64,000 nucleotides of DNA from an uncultured Bacteroides sp. GTDB taxonomy: Bacteria; Bacteroidota; Bacteroidia; Bacteroidales; Bacteroidaceae. Location of the stretch: positions 3,968,001-4,032,000 of the forward strand of contig NZ_OY781099.1 in the NCBI RefSeq assembly GCF_963676325.1, written 5' to 3'. This document shows positions 52,101 to 61,175 of the stretch, piece by piece (within the stretch, counting starts at the first letter, position 1; each line of letters opens with the position of its first letter). The position numbers were made by a program, and so were the translations under genes. The notes beneath the pieces were generated by a model. It searched no databases, had not been told where the DNA came from, and saw only the letters and a list, made by a program, of their open reading frames with translations.

Positions 52101-52412
52101 ATGAACATTTATGTATCAAGTCTAAGCTACAACACAACAGTTGAGAGCTTACAGGAATTATTTGCAGAATATGGTGAAGTAACTTCAGTTAATATTATCA
52201 AAGACAGAGAGACCGGAAAATCTCGCGGTTTTGCCTTTGTTGAAATGTCTGATGACACTGAAGGTCAGAATGCTATTTCAAAATTAAATGAAACTGAATT
52301 TGAAGGTAAGACTATCAACGTAACAGTTGCTCGTCCAAAAACCGAAAGAAGCAACAGCGGTTATAATAATCGCGGTGAAAACGGAGGCGGATACAATAGA
52401 AGACGATTCTAA
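52101..52412 (+). CDS. RRM RNA-binding protein
   Basis: 103 aa. RNP2 is NIYVSSLSY and RNP1 is KSRGFAFVEM. A Gly/Asn/Arg tail (NNRGENGGGYNRRRF) follows. This form is common in Bacteroidetes and cyanobacteria. It binds single-stranded RNA and is often induced by cold. It ends just before a terminator. Confidence 0.93.
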   Translation: MNIYVSSLSYNTTVESLQELFAEYGEVTSVNIIKDRETGKSRGFAFVEMSDDTEGQNAISKLNETEFEGKTINVTVARPKTERSNSGYNNRGENGGGYNRRRF

Positions 52413-52434
52413 TCGAAATCATCTATAAACAAAG

Positions 52435-52466
52435 AACGGGAAGACTATTATGTTTTCCCGTTTTTT
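52435..52466 (+). terminator. Terminator after the RRM gene
   Basis: AACGGGAA (52435-52442) pairs with TTCCCGTT (52455-52462), followed by a T run. It lies between the RRM gene and the converging GH3 gene. Confidence 0.85.
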
Positions 52467-52487
52467 GTTATAAATGAATGGCGGCAT

Positions 52488-55091
52488 TTAATTCATTCTA
52501 AACCGCATCACTTTCAAATCCTTATCAGCAGAGCTGCTGCCATAGTACAATTTATATTCTCCCGGCAAGCATCTCATTGTGTTTGATTTTGTATCAAACC
52601 ATTGCAAATCATCAACCGTAAGCTTTATATTTACCTGTTGCTTTTCACCTGCCTTTAAAGAGACACGGCGGAATGCACGTAGTGTTTTAGTTGGACCATC
52701 AACATCACCCGGACGACTTAGGTAAACCTGTATTACCTCTTCACCATCTCGTTTGCCGGTGTTGCTAACCGGAACAGTCAGTTCTATTGTATTACCTGCC
52801 TTTACTATAGATTTAGCCAGTTTGGCGTCTCCGTAAGCAAAGGTGGTGTAACTAAGTCCGTAACCAAACGGGAAGAGGGCTTCTCCTTTGAAGTAACGAT
52901 AGGTACGTCCTTTCATATTATAATTTTCAAAGTCGGGAAGTTGTTCTACGTTTTTATAGAAGGTAATGGGCAGGCGTCCGGCGGGATTGTAATCACCAAA
53001 CAAGATATCGGCAACGGCAGTACCGGCGGCTTGTCCGGGATACCAGGCTTGCAGGATGGCTTCGCAACTCTTTGTCTCGGGCACTAATCCCATAGCTGAA
53101 CCGGAGCAGTTTACAAACACTACCTTTTTACCAGCATTAGATAATTGCTGAAGTAGTTCCCTCTGAACAGCCGGCAACTCTATATTTGTACGGTCACCCC
53201 CTTTAAAGCCATCAGCTTTTACTGCCATCTCCTCTCCTTCCAGTTTGGGAGAAATACCGCCTACAAAGACAACCACGTCGGCATCTTTCACACTGGCAAT
53301 GGTCTTAGTAAAGTCAAGATTTACCTCTTCCCCAAAATCAAAGTTCAGTGTTCCGTCATAACGGACATTATAGTCCAGACGTATGTCATACGATTTCCCT
53401 GCTTCTGCTTTCAATGAGAGAACATTAGTAGGTAAGCCGATACTTCTGCCTTTTCCTTGCTGCACTCCGTCAATGAATAGTGTATAAGAGCCGTTTAAGT
53501 TCATATAAAAGGCGACGTCGCCCGATTCTTTTGGAGTAAAGACTGAATGATAGCGGGCAGAGAAATTAGTCAATGGTACCCCGCGGGCAAACACTGTTCC
53601 ACCAGCAGCTGAGAAATTAAGCGGAGTGGTAAGCCAGTCATTGGCTATTGGTTCTCCACTAAAATCGGTGTTACCCCAATAAGTGGCTTCAAAGCCCGAC
53701 TTACCGTTTAATGAGCATAGGTCAAAGAAGCTGTTAAGAGTGCGATTCTGGGTATAACCGCATCCCAGAACGTAAGTTACATTATCTGCTCCAATCTTAT
53801 TCTTTATACCTTCCAGAATGGTTTCTGTGTGATAAGGAAGTCCATTGTAATTAGCCCACATGGTAACAGAGTCTGTTGCATTTGGTCCCATCACTGCTAC
53901 TTTCAGGTTCTTTGATAATGGCAGTAGATTATCTTTATTCTGCAGCAAAGTCATACTTTCGCGAGCCATTTTAAGTGCCAGTTGCTGATGTTCCGAACTG
54001 TTGATAACTTCATCTTTCAGCTGCATCCATGGCACTAAAGAGGGATCATCCATTTCGCCCAACTCAAAGCGGGCTTTCAGCAAGCGAAGAACTGACTGAT
54101 TTATTTTGTCTTCGTTAATAAGGCCCTGCTTTACGGCAGCTGGCAAGTTTCCGTAAACAGAACCACATTCCACATCTGCGCCACTAGCTACAGCTCTTGA
54201 TGCTGCATGAGTCGGATCGGGCTCTGCACCGTGTCCTTTTGGTACGGGCACATAAATATCATTTATTGCCCAGCAATCACTCACTACCAAATGTTTATAT
54301 TTCCATTCGTCACGTAATATCTGCATGAGTAAACGGTTAGAGCCGCAGCATGGAGAGCCTTCAAAACTGTTATAAGCACACATCACCTCTTTTACATCGG
54401 CCTTTTGCACAAGGTCTTTGAATGCAGGCAGATAGGTTTCCCACAAATCGCGGGGCGAGATATTCTCGGCATTGAATGTATGTCTGTTCCACTCCGGTCC
54501 GCTATGAACGGCAAAGTGCTTGGCGCAGGCATGAAGTTTGTCATAACCTGCCTTCGGAGTTCCCTGAAGTCCGTGAACAACGGCCTGCCCCATGCGACTG
54601 GTCAGGTAAGGATCTTCGCCATACGTTTCCTGGCCCCTACCCCAACGTGGATCGCGGAAGATGTTAATATTGGGAGTCCACACCGTGAGTCCCTGATATC
54701 GGCCTAACTGTCCGGCACTGCTAAACTGGCGATACTTGACCCTAGCCTCATCACTTACCGCATCAAATACCTTATAAAGAAGTGCATCGTCAAACGAAGC
54801 GGCCATTCCTATTGTTTGTGGAAAAACAGTTGCCTTGCCGGCACGGGCAATGCCGTGAAGTGCTTCGCTCCACCAGTCGTAAGCTTTAATACCAAAACGT
54901 GGAATAGGTTTTGAGGAGTTTTGCATAAGAGCAACTTTCTCCTCTAATGTAAGTCGCTGCAGCAGATCTTTTGCTCTCTCAGCAGGTTTTAACTTCGGGT
55001 TCTTGTATGCCTCTTGTGCAGATATGCCTATCGACAAAGAGCAAAGGCAGACTATGCCCAGGTTGCGTTTGATTAAATGTGTTAGTTTCAT
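52488..55091 (-). CDS. GH3 glycosidase with PA14 insert
   Basis: 867 aa with a signal peptide ending ISAQ. The GH3 N-domain has WWSEALHGIARAG and the nucleophile Asp in LVVSDCWAI (about residue 270). The C-domain is split by a PA14 domain (about 470-600, FEATYWGNTDFSGEPI ... YTLFIDGVQQG). A fibronectin-like C-terminus (GEEVIQVYLSRPG) follows, and the core ends with FPFGYGLSYTTFAYG. The form fits a beta-xylosidase or beta-glucosidase; specificity is unclear. It acts in the periplasm. A small secreted peptide gene precedes it by 9 bp. Confidence 0.9.
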   Translation of the reverse strand: MKLTHLIKRNLGIVCLCSLSIGISAQEAYKNPKLKPAERAKDLLQRLTLEEKVALMQNSSKPIPRFGIKAYDWWSEALHGIARAGKATVFPQTIGMAASFDDALLYKVFDAVSDEARVKYRQFSSAGQLGRYQGLTVWTPNINIFRDPRWGRGQETYGEDPYLTSRMGQAVVHGLQGTPKAGYDKLHACAKHFAVHSGPEWNRHTFNAENISPRDLWETYLPAFKDLVQKADVKEVMCAYNSFEGSPCCGSNRLLMQILRDEWKYKHLVVSDCWAINDIYVPVPKGHGAEPDPTHAASRAVASGADVECGSVYGNLPAAVKQGLINEDKINQSVLRLLKARFELGEMDDPSLVPWMQLKDEVINSSEHQQLALKMARESMTLLQNKDNLLPLSKNLKVAVMGPNATDSVTMWANYNGLPYHTETILEGIKNKIGADNVTYVLGCGYTQNRTLNSFFDLCSLNGKSGFEATYWGNTDFSGEPIANDWLTTPLNFSAAGGTVFARGVPLTNFSARYHSVFTPKESGDVAFYMNLNGSYTLFIDGVQQGKGRSIGLPTNVLSLKAEAGKSYDIRLDYNVRYDGTLNFDFGEEVNLDFTKTIASVKDADVVVFVGGISPKLEGEEMAVKADGFKGGDRTNIELPAVQRELLQQLSNAGKKVVFVNCSGSAMGLVPETKSCEAILQAWYPGQAAGTAVADILFGDYNPAGRLPITFYKNVEQLPDFENYNMKGRTYRYFKGEALFPFGYGLSYTTFAYGDAKLAKSIVKAGNTIELTVPVSNTGKRDGEEVIQVYLSRPGDVDGPTKTLRAFRRVSLKAGEKQQVNIKLTVDDLQWFDTKSNTMRCLPGEYKLYYGSSSADKDLKVMRFRMN

Positions 55092-55100
55092 CGTATATTG

Positions 55101-55262
55101 TTAATAATTAAAAAACATACCTTTCATACCTTTATAGATGTGCTCACGGATGATCTTTTTATACTTGTCCACATTCTGCAGAGTTCTTTCCGGCATCTGA
55201 GCCAAGGTAGACATGCCATATAAAATAACTGTAATCAGAGACAGCGATCGGATTCGGTTCAT
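55101..55262 (-). CDS. Small secreted peptide or gene remnant upstream of GH3
   Basis: 53 aa: signal peptide (RIRSLSLITVILYGM ... LAQ) and 31 mature residues (MPERTLQNVDKYKKIIREHI). Start complement of 55260-55262, stop 55101-55103. It looks like the start of a longer secreted protein cut off early. It is 9 bp upstream of GH3 on the same strand, so it could be translated with it. It could also be a relic left by a deletion. Confidence 0.45.
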   Translation of the reverse strand: MNRIRSLSLITVILYGMSTLAQMPERTLQNVDKYKKIIREHIYKGMKGMFFNY

Positions 55263-55389
55263 GGTATTTAGATCTAAAAAGTTTCCTACAAAGATATATT
55301 TTAAGACAGAGATTGACTTAAAAGAAATGAGAAAAGATTTAAGAAATTAGATAATTTGGTCTTAGCTCATATAAATTATGCTTCCATTA

Positions 55390-55632
55390 TTGGATAAATA
55401 GCAATAAATAATCTATATTTATACCCGAAAAAGAATAAATTAAGACTTATGGATTCGAAAGATTCTTTTAGTTTCATTTATCAGTTAGTATTCCTTAATG
55501 TAAAGGATAGAGACCACTTTATCCAGCCCCTTTAACGCCCTTTTATTATTTAATTAGTTGTCGGTTATCTCAACACTGAGAGATAATTGGTTTTGGTTGT
55601 TATTATCATTTTCAAAACACAAAAATACATTT
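55390..55632 (+). promoter_or_regulatory. tnaA leader region
   Basis: TTG (55390-55392) and TATATTTA (55414-55421) make a fair promoter, leaving about 205 nt to the tnaA ATG. The leader holds a 28-codon frame (55449-55535, ending Gln-Pro-Leu). A frame open into tnaA (from TTG 55558) includes two Trp codons in RDNWFWLL (55582-55605). tna operons are often controlled through a Trp-containing leader peptide. Here that is only a possibility. Confidence 0.35.
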
Positions 55633-57009
55633 ATGGAATTACCATTTGCAGAATCATGGAAGATTAAAATGATTGAACCTATCAGAAAGAGTACCCGCGA
55701 AGAGCGCGAACTATGGATGAAGGAGGCTCACTATAATGTTTTTCAACTTAACGCTGATCAGGTTTATATTGATTTGCTCACTGATTCCGGTACCGGAGCA
55801 ATGAGTGACAGGCAATGGTCGGCAATGATGGTGGGCGATGAAAGCTATGCCGGAGCATCTTCTTTTTTCATAATGAAAAATGCGATAACACGGATTACCG
55901 GATTTGAATATGTTCTGCCTACTCACCAGGGAAGAGCTGCTGAAAATGTGTTGTTCTCCTGTTTGATAAAAGAAGGAGATATATGTCCGGGGAACTCGCA
56001 CTTTGACACCACGAAGGGACATATTGAGATGAGAAAGGCTTTTGCGGTGGACTGCACCATTGATGAAGCAAAAGATACTCAGCTGGAATTGCCTTTCAAG
56101 GGGAATGTGGATTTAAACAAACTGGAAGCGGTTCTAAAAAAGGATGGTGACAAGGTGCCGTTTATCATTATGACTTGCACAAACAACACTTCGGGCGGAC
56201 AGCCGGTTTCTATGCAGAATCTACGTGAGACAAAGGCTCTTGCTGAGAAGTATGGCAAGAAGGTGATTATTGACTCGGCTCGCTTTGCTGAAAATGCTTA
56301 TTTTATCAAAACCCGTGAAGAGGGATATGCTGAGAAAACTATTAAGGAGATTTGTCTGGAAATGTTTTCGTATGCCGACTGTATGACAATGAGTGCAAAG
56401 AAGGATGCTATTGTGAACATGGGCGGCTTTATTGCAACGAATGTTCAGGAGTGGTTTGACGCTGCCAAGATCAAGAACATAATGTTTGAAGGATACATCA
56501 CTTATGGTGGCATGAACGGACGGGATATGAATGCCCTGGCAGTGGGACTGGATGAAAATACCGAGTTCGCAAATCTGGAGACTCGCATCAGGCAAGTGGA
56601 GTACCTGGGTAAAAAGCTGGATGAATATGGTATTCCTTATCAGCGTCCCGCAGGTGGACATGCTATTTTTGTTGATGCACCCAAAGTGCTGACGCATGTT
56701 CCAAAGGAGCAATTTCCGGCTCAGACATTAGCAGTGGAGCTTTATCTGGAAGCAGGAATTCGTGGTTGCGAGATTGGTTACATTCTGGCCGACAGGGATC
56801 CGGTAACCCATGAAAACCGATTTAACGGACTGGACTTGCTGCGGTTGGCTATCCCTCGTCGGGTCTATACCAACAATCACATGGATGTGATAGCGGTAGC
56901 TCTAAAAAATGTTTCCGACCGGAGGGAGTCTATCACCAAAGGAATGGAGATTGAATGGGAAGCTGAATTAATGAGGCATTTTACCGTAAAATTAAGAAGA
57001 ACACAATAA
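55633..57009 (+). CDS. tnaA: Tryptophanase (beta-eliminating lyase)
   Basis: 458 aa from ATG 55633. PLP Lys is in MTMSAKKDAIVNMGG; THQGRAAENV and DSARFAENAYF are typical. Tryptophanase and tyrosine phenol-lyase differ in late residues. This protein has RGCEIGYILADRD (EIG as in TnaA, not ERG as in TPL) and LMRHFTVKL with the TnaA His. It splits tryptophan to indole, pyruvate and ammonia. A longer frame from 55558 overlaps the leader and is not preferred. Confidence 0.9.
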   Translation: MELPFAESWKIKMIEPIRKSTREERELWMKEAHYNVFQLNADQVYIDLLTDSGTGAMSDRQWSAMMVGDESYAGASSFFIMKNAITRITGFEYVLPTHQGRAAENVLFSCLIKEGDICPGNSHFDTTKGHIEMRKAFAVDCTIDEAKDTQLELPFKGNVDLNKLEAVLKKDGDKVPFIIMTCTNNTSGGQPVSMQNLRETKALAEKYGKKVIIDSARFAENAYFIKTREEGYAEKTIKEICLEMFSYADCMTMSAKKDAIVNMGGFIATNVQEWFDAAKIKNIMFEGYITYGGMNGRDMNALAVGLDENTEFANLETRIRQVEYLGKKLDEYGIPYQRPAGGHAIFVDAPKVLTHVPKEQFPAQTLAVELYLEAGIRGCEIGYILADRDPVTHENRFNGLDLLRLAIPRRVYTNNHMDVIAVALKNVSDRRESITKGMEIEWEAELMRHFTVKLRRTQ

Positions 57010-57031
57010 AGAAACAGTAACCGGATATTAT

Positions 57032-57067
57032 AAGAATAGCCAGACGTAAATACATCTGGCTATTCTT
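57032..57067. terminator. Bidirectional terminator between tnaA and GH28
   Basis: AAGAATAGCCAGA (57032-57044) pairs perfectly with TCTGGCTATTCTT (57055-57067) over 13 bp. The two genes converge here. Confidence 0.85.
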
Positions 57068-57092
57068 ATATCAAACAACGATTAATCTTAGA

Positions 57093-58550
57093 CTAATCCT
57101 TTGTTGTAATCTTTACGTTATCCCAAACGATGTTATTTGCTCCTGCAATATTCATTACACTATTTTTGGTCTTAATCTTAGTATTCTTTACTGTAAATCC
57201 ATCAACATCAGATATTTCAAAAAGTGCTTTCGACGAAACATTACAGTTTTCAATCACTACATTAGATATTTTCGTTTCCGGAATACCGATTGCACGAATA
57301 AACTTATCGCAGTTCTCTATAATAACATCCTTAATGAAAATGTTTTTATAAGATGGTGTTAATGAAGTTATGCTGCGAACAGGCAGGCGATTGGCAAGTT
57401 CACCAACATACTCCTTAGAACCAAGCATATCCCATTTAATGGCTGGTCCGGGTATGTTAAGACGGATACGTTCATAGTAGAGATTCTCTCCTCCTCCACC
57501 ACGGTTGCGTCGTGTTTTAAAAAGGATTCCATTCTTTGTTCCGTCAAATACACAGTCGTGCACATACATATTTCTGATCATACCTGCTGTTTCACTGCCG
57601 CAAGTCACAGATCCGCCTCCCTGTTTTGCCAGACAGTAACGAATGATAATATTCTCGGATGGTTTATTTACGCGCAAACCATCTTCACAACGGCCGGATT
57701 TCAATGTAAAGCAATCATCACCACAATCAAGAGTACAGTACTCTATCAGGATGTTGCGTGAAGAGTCGATATCTATACCATCGCTTCTGAAAATTCCTAC
57801 GCTATTTACTGTAATTCCACGTATAATGACATTTTCACAATATTGAGGCACCACATTCCAGAAAAGTGTTTTCTCGAAAGTGACTCCTTCAACAAGGACA
57901 TTCTTACAATTTATTGGAGCAAAAAACATCGGAAGAAAGACTGGTTTCCCGTTCTTTCCATCGAAAATTCGCTTCTCAACCGGGGTTGATATATAATTCT
58001 CTATTACAACACCTTCCATCTGCTTCTTAAAGATTTCACAATCGCGTGAAGGACCTACAAGTTTACCCTTGCCGGTCAAAGCTATATTTTTTGCCCCATT
58101 AGCATAAATAAATGCTCCAAGTGAATAGAGTTCTATTCCTTCATTGCGGGTAAACACTACCGGCAAACAATCCTTTATTTCACCACTAAAATGGAGTTCT
58201 GCATTTTTCTCTAAATGCAGGTTTATATTGTTCTTTAATATTATACGTCCTGTCAGCCACTGACCAGCAGGAATAACGACTGTTCCGCCGCCTTTACTGC
58301 ACAACTTATTGATTGCTTTCTGAATAATTTTAGTACAAAGTATATTTTGTCTGGCTCCCGCACTTTCTATATTGATAGTTTGCTTAGAGAAATCAGGTCG
58401 TACCAGATCAGGCATTGCAAATGGAGCCACAATGGGAGCTATTGTATCTGGTAGTTTTAATGCCCCAACCTGACTGCTAGTAGGTACTTCCTGGCTAAAT
58501 GCAGTTAACAAACTGGATATTAAAATCGCAAATACAAATATTTTCTTCAT
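57093..58550 (-). CDS. GH28 polygalacturonase-like enzyme
   Basis: 485 aa with a signal peptide ending TAFSQ. Right-handed beta-helix. Catalytic regions: SDGIDIDSSRN (NTDGxD variant), CGDDCFTLKSGR (DD pair), GGGSVTCGSE (GHG position) and FKTRRNRGGGG (RIK position). The family hydrolyses galacturonan or rhamnogalacturonan. It has no SusCD neighbours in this window. Confidence 0.9.
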   Translation of the reverse strand: MKKIFVFAILISSLLTAFSQEVPTSSQVGALKLPDTIAPIVAPFAMPDLVRPDFSKQTINIESAGARQNILCTKIIQKAINKLCSKGGGTVVIPAGQWLTGRIILKNNINLHLEKNAELHFSGEIKDCLPVVFTRNEGIELYSLGAFIYANGAKNIALTGKGKLVGPSRDCEIFKKQMEGVVIENYISTPVEKRIFDGKNGKPVFLPMFFAPINCKNVLVEGVTFEKTLFWNVVPQYCENVIIRGITVNSVGIFRSDGIDIDSSRNILIEYCTLDCGDDCFTLKSGRCEDGLRVNKPSENIIIRYCLAKQGGGSVTCGSETAGMIRNMYVHDCVFDGTKNGILFKTRRNRGGGGENLYYERIRLNIPGPAIKWDMLGSKEYVGELANRLPVRSITSLTPSYKNIFIKDVIIENCDKFIRAIGIPETKISNVVIENCNVSSKALFEISDVDGFTVKNTKIKTKNSVMNIAGANNIVWDNVKITTKD

Positions 58551-58801
58551 AACACTATATAATTAAATTAAACGCCTTCTCTGTTTTTAATAAATGGATC
58601 TAAATCTCTTCTGCAAAAACAAAAGAGATAGCCATACTAATAATTCCAAGTGCAAAATTAGCTCATTAAAGCATTGACGAATGGGAATAATTATTCAAAT
58701 ACTGGGAAACCAGTGCAAAAGATAGAAAAAACTCTGACGTTCATATATGACTCACCAAAAATGAGTACATTTGCTGTAATTGGTAATAACTTATTCTGAA
58801 T
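58551..58801 (+). promoter_or_regulatory. Divergent intergenic region, GH28 versus Crp/Fnr gene
   Basis: TACATTTG (58766-58773) is a full TAnnTTTG -7, about 28 bp before the regulator start. A GTTC near 58738 might be a poor -33. No other feature is clear. Confidence 0.4.
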
Positions 58802-59377
58802 TTGAAAGAGACTGATAAAATAAAGGGATTTATAGGTTCTGTCATTGAACTCAATGATGAAGAATGGGCTTTGATTGATAATTATATTGAGATCAGGCAT
58901 TTTAAGAAAAATGAGTTTTTCCTTAAAGAAGGAGAAGTCTGTGATTCAATAGCTTTCATAAACTATGGTTTATTTGTCTATTACAAAACACTGGATAATG
59001 CAGATGAAAAAACAACAGATTTTGCAATTGAAGAAGAATGGATTACCAACAACCACAGTCGGTTGAATAATTCGCCTTCTCATCTTTATATAAAAGCCAT
59101 TGAGGATTCTGAAGTACTGATAATCATGAACAAGGACCTGGAGAATCTATATAAAAGGATGCCTAAGCTTGAAAGGTTTGGAAGGATTCTGATGGAACAG
59201 GCATTCGTAAAACTGGTTCAGCTTAGCATTGACTTACAGATACTTCCAGCAAAAGAACGATATCAAAAATTGCTAAAAAACTATCCGGAGATTTTTCAAA
59301 GGCTACCTTTATATCATATAGCTAATTATTTGGGGATTGCACCTAAATCACTCAGCCGCATAAGAAATATTTTTTGA
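58802..59377 (+). CDS. Crp/Fnr-family regulator, TTG start
   Basis: 191 aa from TTG 58802; an in-frame TAA at 58787 leaves only ATT, CTG or TTG as starts. cNMP-like domain (about 15-130) with FFLKEGEVCDSIAFINYG and the roll strands. The C-terminal helix-turn-helix is YHIANYLGIAPKSLSRIRN. It has no cysteine set for Fe-S. Such regulators in Bacteroidetes often act on a nearby gene; the beta-barrel protein follows by about 93 bp. Confidence 0.8.
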   Translation: MKETDKIKGFIGSVIELNDEEWALIDNYIEIRHFKKNEFFLKEGEVCDSIAFINYGLFVYYKTLDNADEKTTDFAIEEEWITNNHSRLNNSPSHLYIKAIEDSEVLIIMNKDLENLYKRMPKLERFGRILMEQAFVKLVQLSIDLQILPAKERYQKLLKNYPEIFQRLPLYHIANYLGIAPKSLSRIRNIF

Positions 59378-59470
59378 GTAACAGATGATTTGGTAACAAA
59401 TGTGGAGCAACCGTTCTGCCATCTATTCTGATCTTTGCACCAGAAAATAAGATTACCAAATATCAGAATT

Positions 59471-60070
59471 ATGAAGAAAATTACTTTACTACTGGCATGT
59501 TTATTAATTGTTGTTCCACAAATATTTGCTCAATCCACTACAGAGCAACAGCCTGCCGAAACAAAACAGAAGAGTTATGATGTAAACCAGGCCTTGGAAG
59601 TTGAGAGTTTATTCCCGATGTTTCTTACGGGAGGATTCCATGTTGGTGTTGGTTACCGCTATAAGAAATTTCGTGTGAGAGCGAGTGTTATAAACGGAGG
59701 AAGCTATAATGCCGAAACTGCGGGAGTGGATAATTCATCATCTGAATTTAAAAGATACTACAAGACTTCTCCTGGATTATTTTTAGGATACAATGTGTGG
59801 AAGAATCTAGAACTTTATACTTACGCTGAACTGCATACTTTCGAAATTGAGCAGAAGAACTCGGGTATAAAAAAGGATCTTCACAGTACCGATTTAGGAG
59901 CAGGTATAGGATATCAGTTCTTTATAGGCCGCTATTTCTATGTGCAACCAGCTATGCACATTTACCTCAGAGGGGATAAGAGTCTTGATTTCAACGGAAC
60001 AAAATACAATATATCCAATATTGACCTATCTCCTGTAATTAGGGTTGGAGCCAGACTTTGGAAGAAATAA
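59471..60070 (+). CDS. Outer-membrane beta-barrel protein (porin-family-like)
   Basis: 199 aa from ATG 59471, with signal peptide ending IFAQS. The barrel strands alternate (GGFHVGVGYRYKKFRVRASVI, LELYTYAELHTFEIEQ, GYQFFIGRYFYVQPAMHIYL), ending DLSPVIRVGARLW with aromatic residues. About eight strands, an OmpW/OmpA-barrel size. It may be controlled by the upstream regulator. Ligand unknown. Confidence 0.75.
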   Translation: MKKITLLLACLLIVVPQIFAQSTTEQQPAETKQKSYDVNQALEVESLFPMFLTGGFHVGVGYRYKKFRVRASVINGGSYNAETAGVDNSSSEFKRYYKTSPGLFLGYNVWKNLELYTYAELHTFEIEQKNSGIKKDLHSTDLGAGIGYQFFIGRYFYVQPAMHIYLRGDKSLDFNGTKYNISNIDLSPVIRVGARLWKK

Positions 60071-60091
60071 CAGATGTTCGCTCAACTATTA

Positions 60092-60448
60092 TCACATAAA
60101 TCTCCAGATATTCAGAGATACAACTATTAATGATGTTATTGCCAGTAAGCAGGCTATCACATTTGCATTTCTACTTTCTTCCTTTTTAAATGCAATGATT
60201 GATAGCCCTACTGCAATAAAACTTATTATTATTACGATGTAGTATTTAAAATAAAATCCCACAAACTGAGTTAGCCCCAATAAAAGTTGAGTCTTCCCAT
60301 CTAAAGCTGAATATCGGATAGCAAGATCATGATTAATCTTGATAGTAGAAATAAAAGATATAATGCTTAACAGAATTGAGATATAAGAGATTATTCTCTT
60401 TCTAAGAAATGACATTTTAAAGAAATATTGCATATTCAATTTATCCAT
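60092..60448 (-). CDS. Membrane protein, three predicted spans
   Basis: 118 aa. Helices about residues 19-36 (IISYISILLSIISFIS), 68-86 (YYIVIIISFIAVGLSIIAF) and 95-113 (VIACLLAITSLIVVSLNI). Other starts at residues 6 and 12 are possible. It is 32 bp from the tag gene on the same strand and may be transcribed with it. Function unknown. Confidence 0.6.
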   Translation of the reverse strand: MDKLNMQYFFKMSFLRKRIISYISILLSIISFISTIKINHDLAIRYSALDGKTQLLLGLTQFVGFYFKYYIVIIISFIAVGLSIIAFKKEESRNANVIACLLAITSLIVVSLNIWRFM

Positions 60449-60480
60449 TCATTTAGTTATTTACAACTACACCTCCCCAA

Positions 60481-61077
60481 TTAGACAGATGTCGATGAGG
60501 AATTGTTTTTATAAAAACAACTATCAAGATGATCATTCACATAACCCACAGCCTGCAGGTGTGCATAGCAGATTGTTGTTCCAAAGAACTTGAATCCTCT
60601 CTTCTTCATATCTTTACTTATAGTATCTGATAAATCTGTGGATGCAGGAAGCTGATCCAAGGTTTTCCAATGATTGATTATTATTTTCCCTTCCGGCAGA
60701 AAGGACTTCAGGTAGTTGCAAAAACTACCAAACTCCTTTTGAACTTCGAGAAAGTAGCGGGCATTGGATATAGTGGATGTTATTTTAAGTCTGTTTCTTA
60801 TGATTCCGGAATTTTGCATCAAGCGCTCAACATCCTCACTTGTGAACCGGGATACTTTCAAGGCATCAAAATCGGCAAACGCTTCCCGGTAATTCTCCCT
60901 TTTCTTAAGGATTGTACTCCAGCTTAATCCGGCCTGAGAGCTTTCCAAGACCAGGAATTCAAACATTTTGTGATCGTCGGTTACTTCGCATCCCCACTCT
61001 TCATCGTGATATTTCACATATAGCGGGTCTGTTCCACACCAGCCACATCTTTCTTTTTCCATATTCTGATCCATCAT
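60481..61077 (-). CDS. tag: DNA-3-methyladenine glycosylase I
   Basis: 198 aa. It has the Tag signature RCGWCGTDPLYVKYHDEEWG, FEFLVLESSQAGLSWSTIL and the zinc residues (C near the start, H of KYHDEEWG, and later C/H in ICYAHLQAVGYVNDHL). It removes 3-methyladenine from alkylated DNA. A start five codons later is possible. Confidence 0.95.
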   Translation of the reverse strand: MMDQNMEKERCGWCGTDPLYVKYHDEEWGCEVTDDHKMFEFLVLESSQAGLSWSTILKKRENYREAFADFDALKVSRFTSEDVERLMQNSGIIRNRLKITSTISNARYFLEVQKEFGSFCNYLKSFLPEGKIIINHWKTLDQLPASTDLSDTISKDMKKRGFKFFGTTICYAHLQAVGYVNDHLDSCFYKNNSSSTSV

Positions 61078-61175
61078 TTTCTACTTTTAATTATTAGCAC
61101 AAATATATAAAAAGAGGCGAAATTCAGACGATAAATGTTTTTAAATAACGAATAAGCCCCCTTTATTTGTTATTA

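Noticed and set aside
55633..57009. Tyrosine phenol-lyase
   Set aside because: Residues EIG and RHFT near the end match tryptophanase, not the ERG and RFF forms of TPL.
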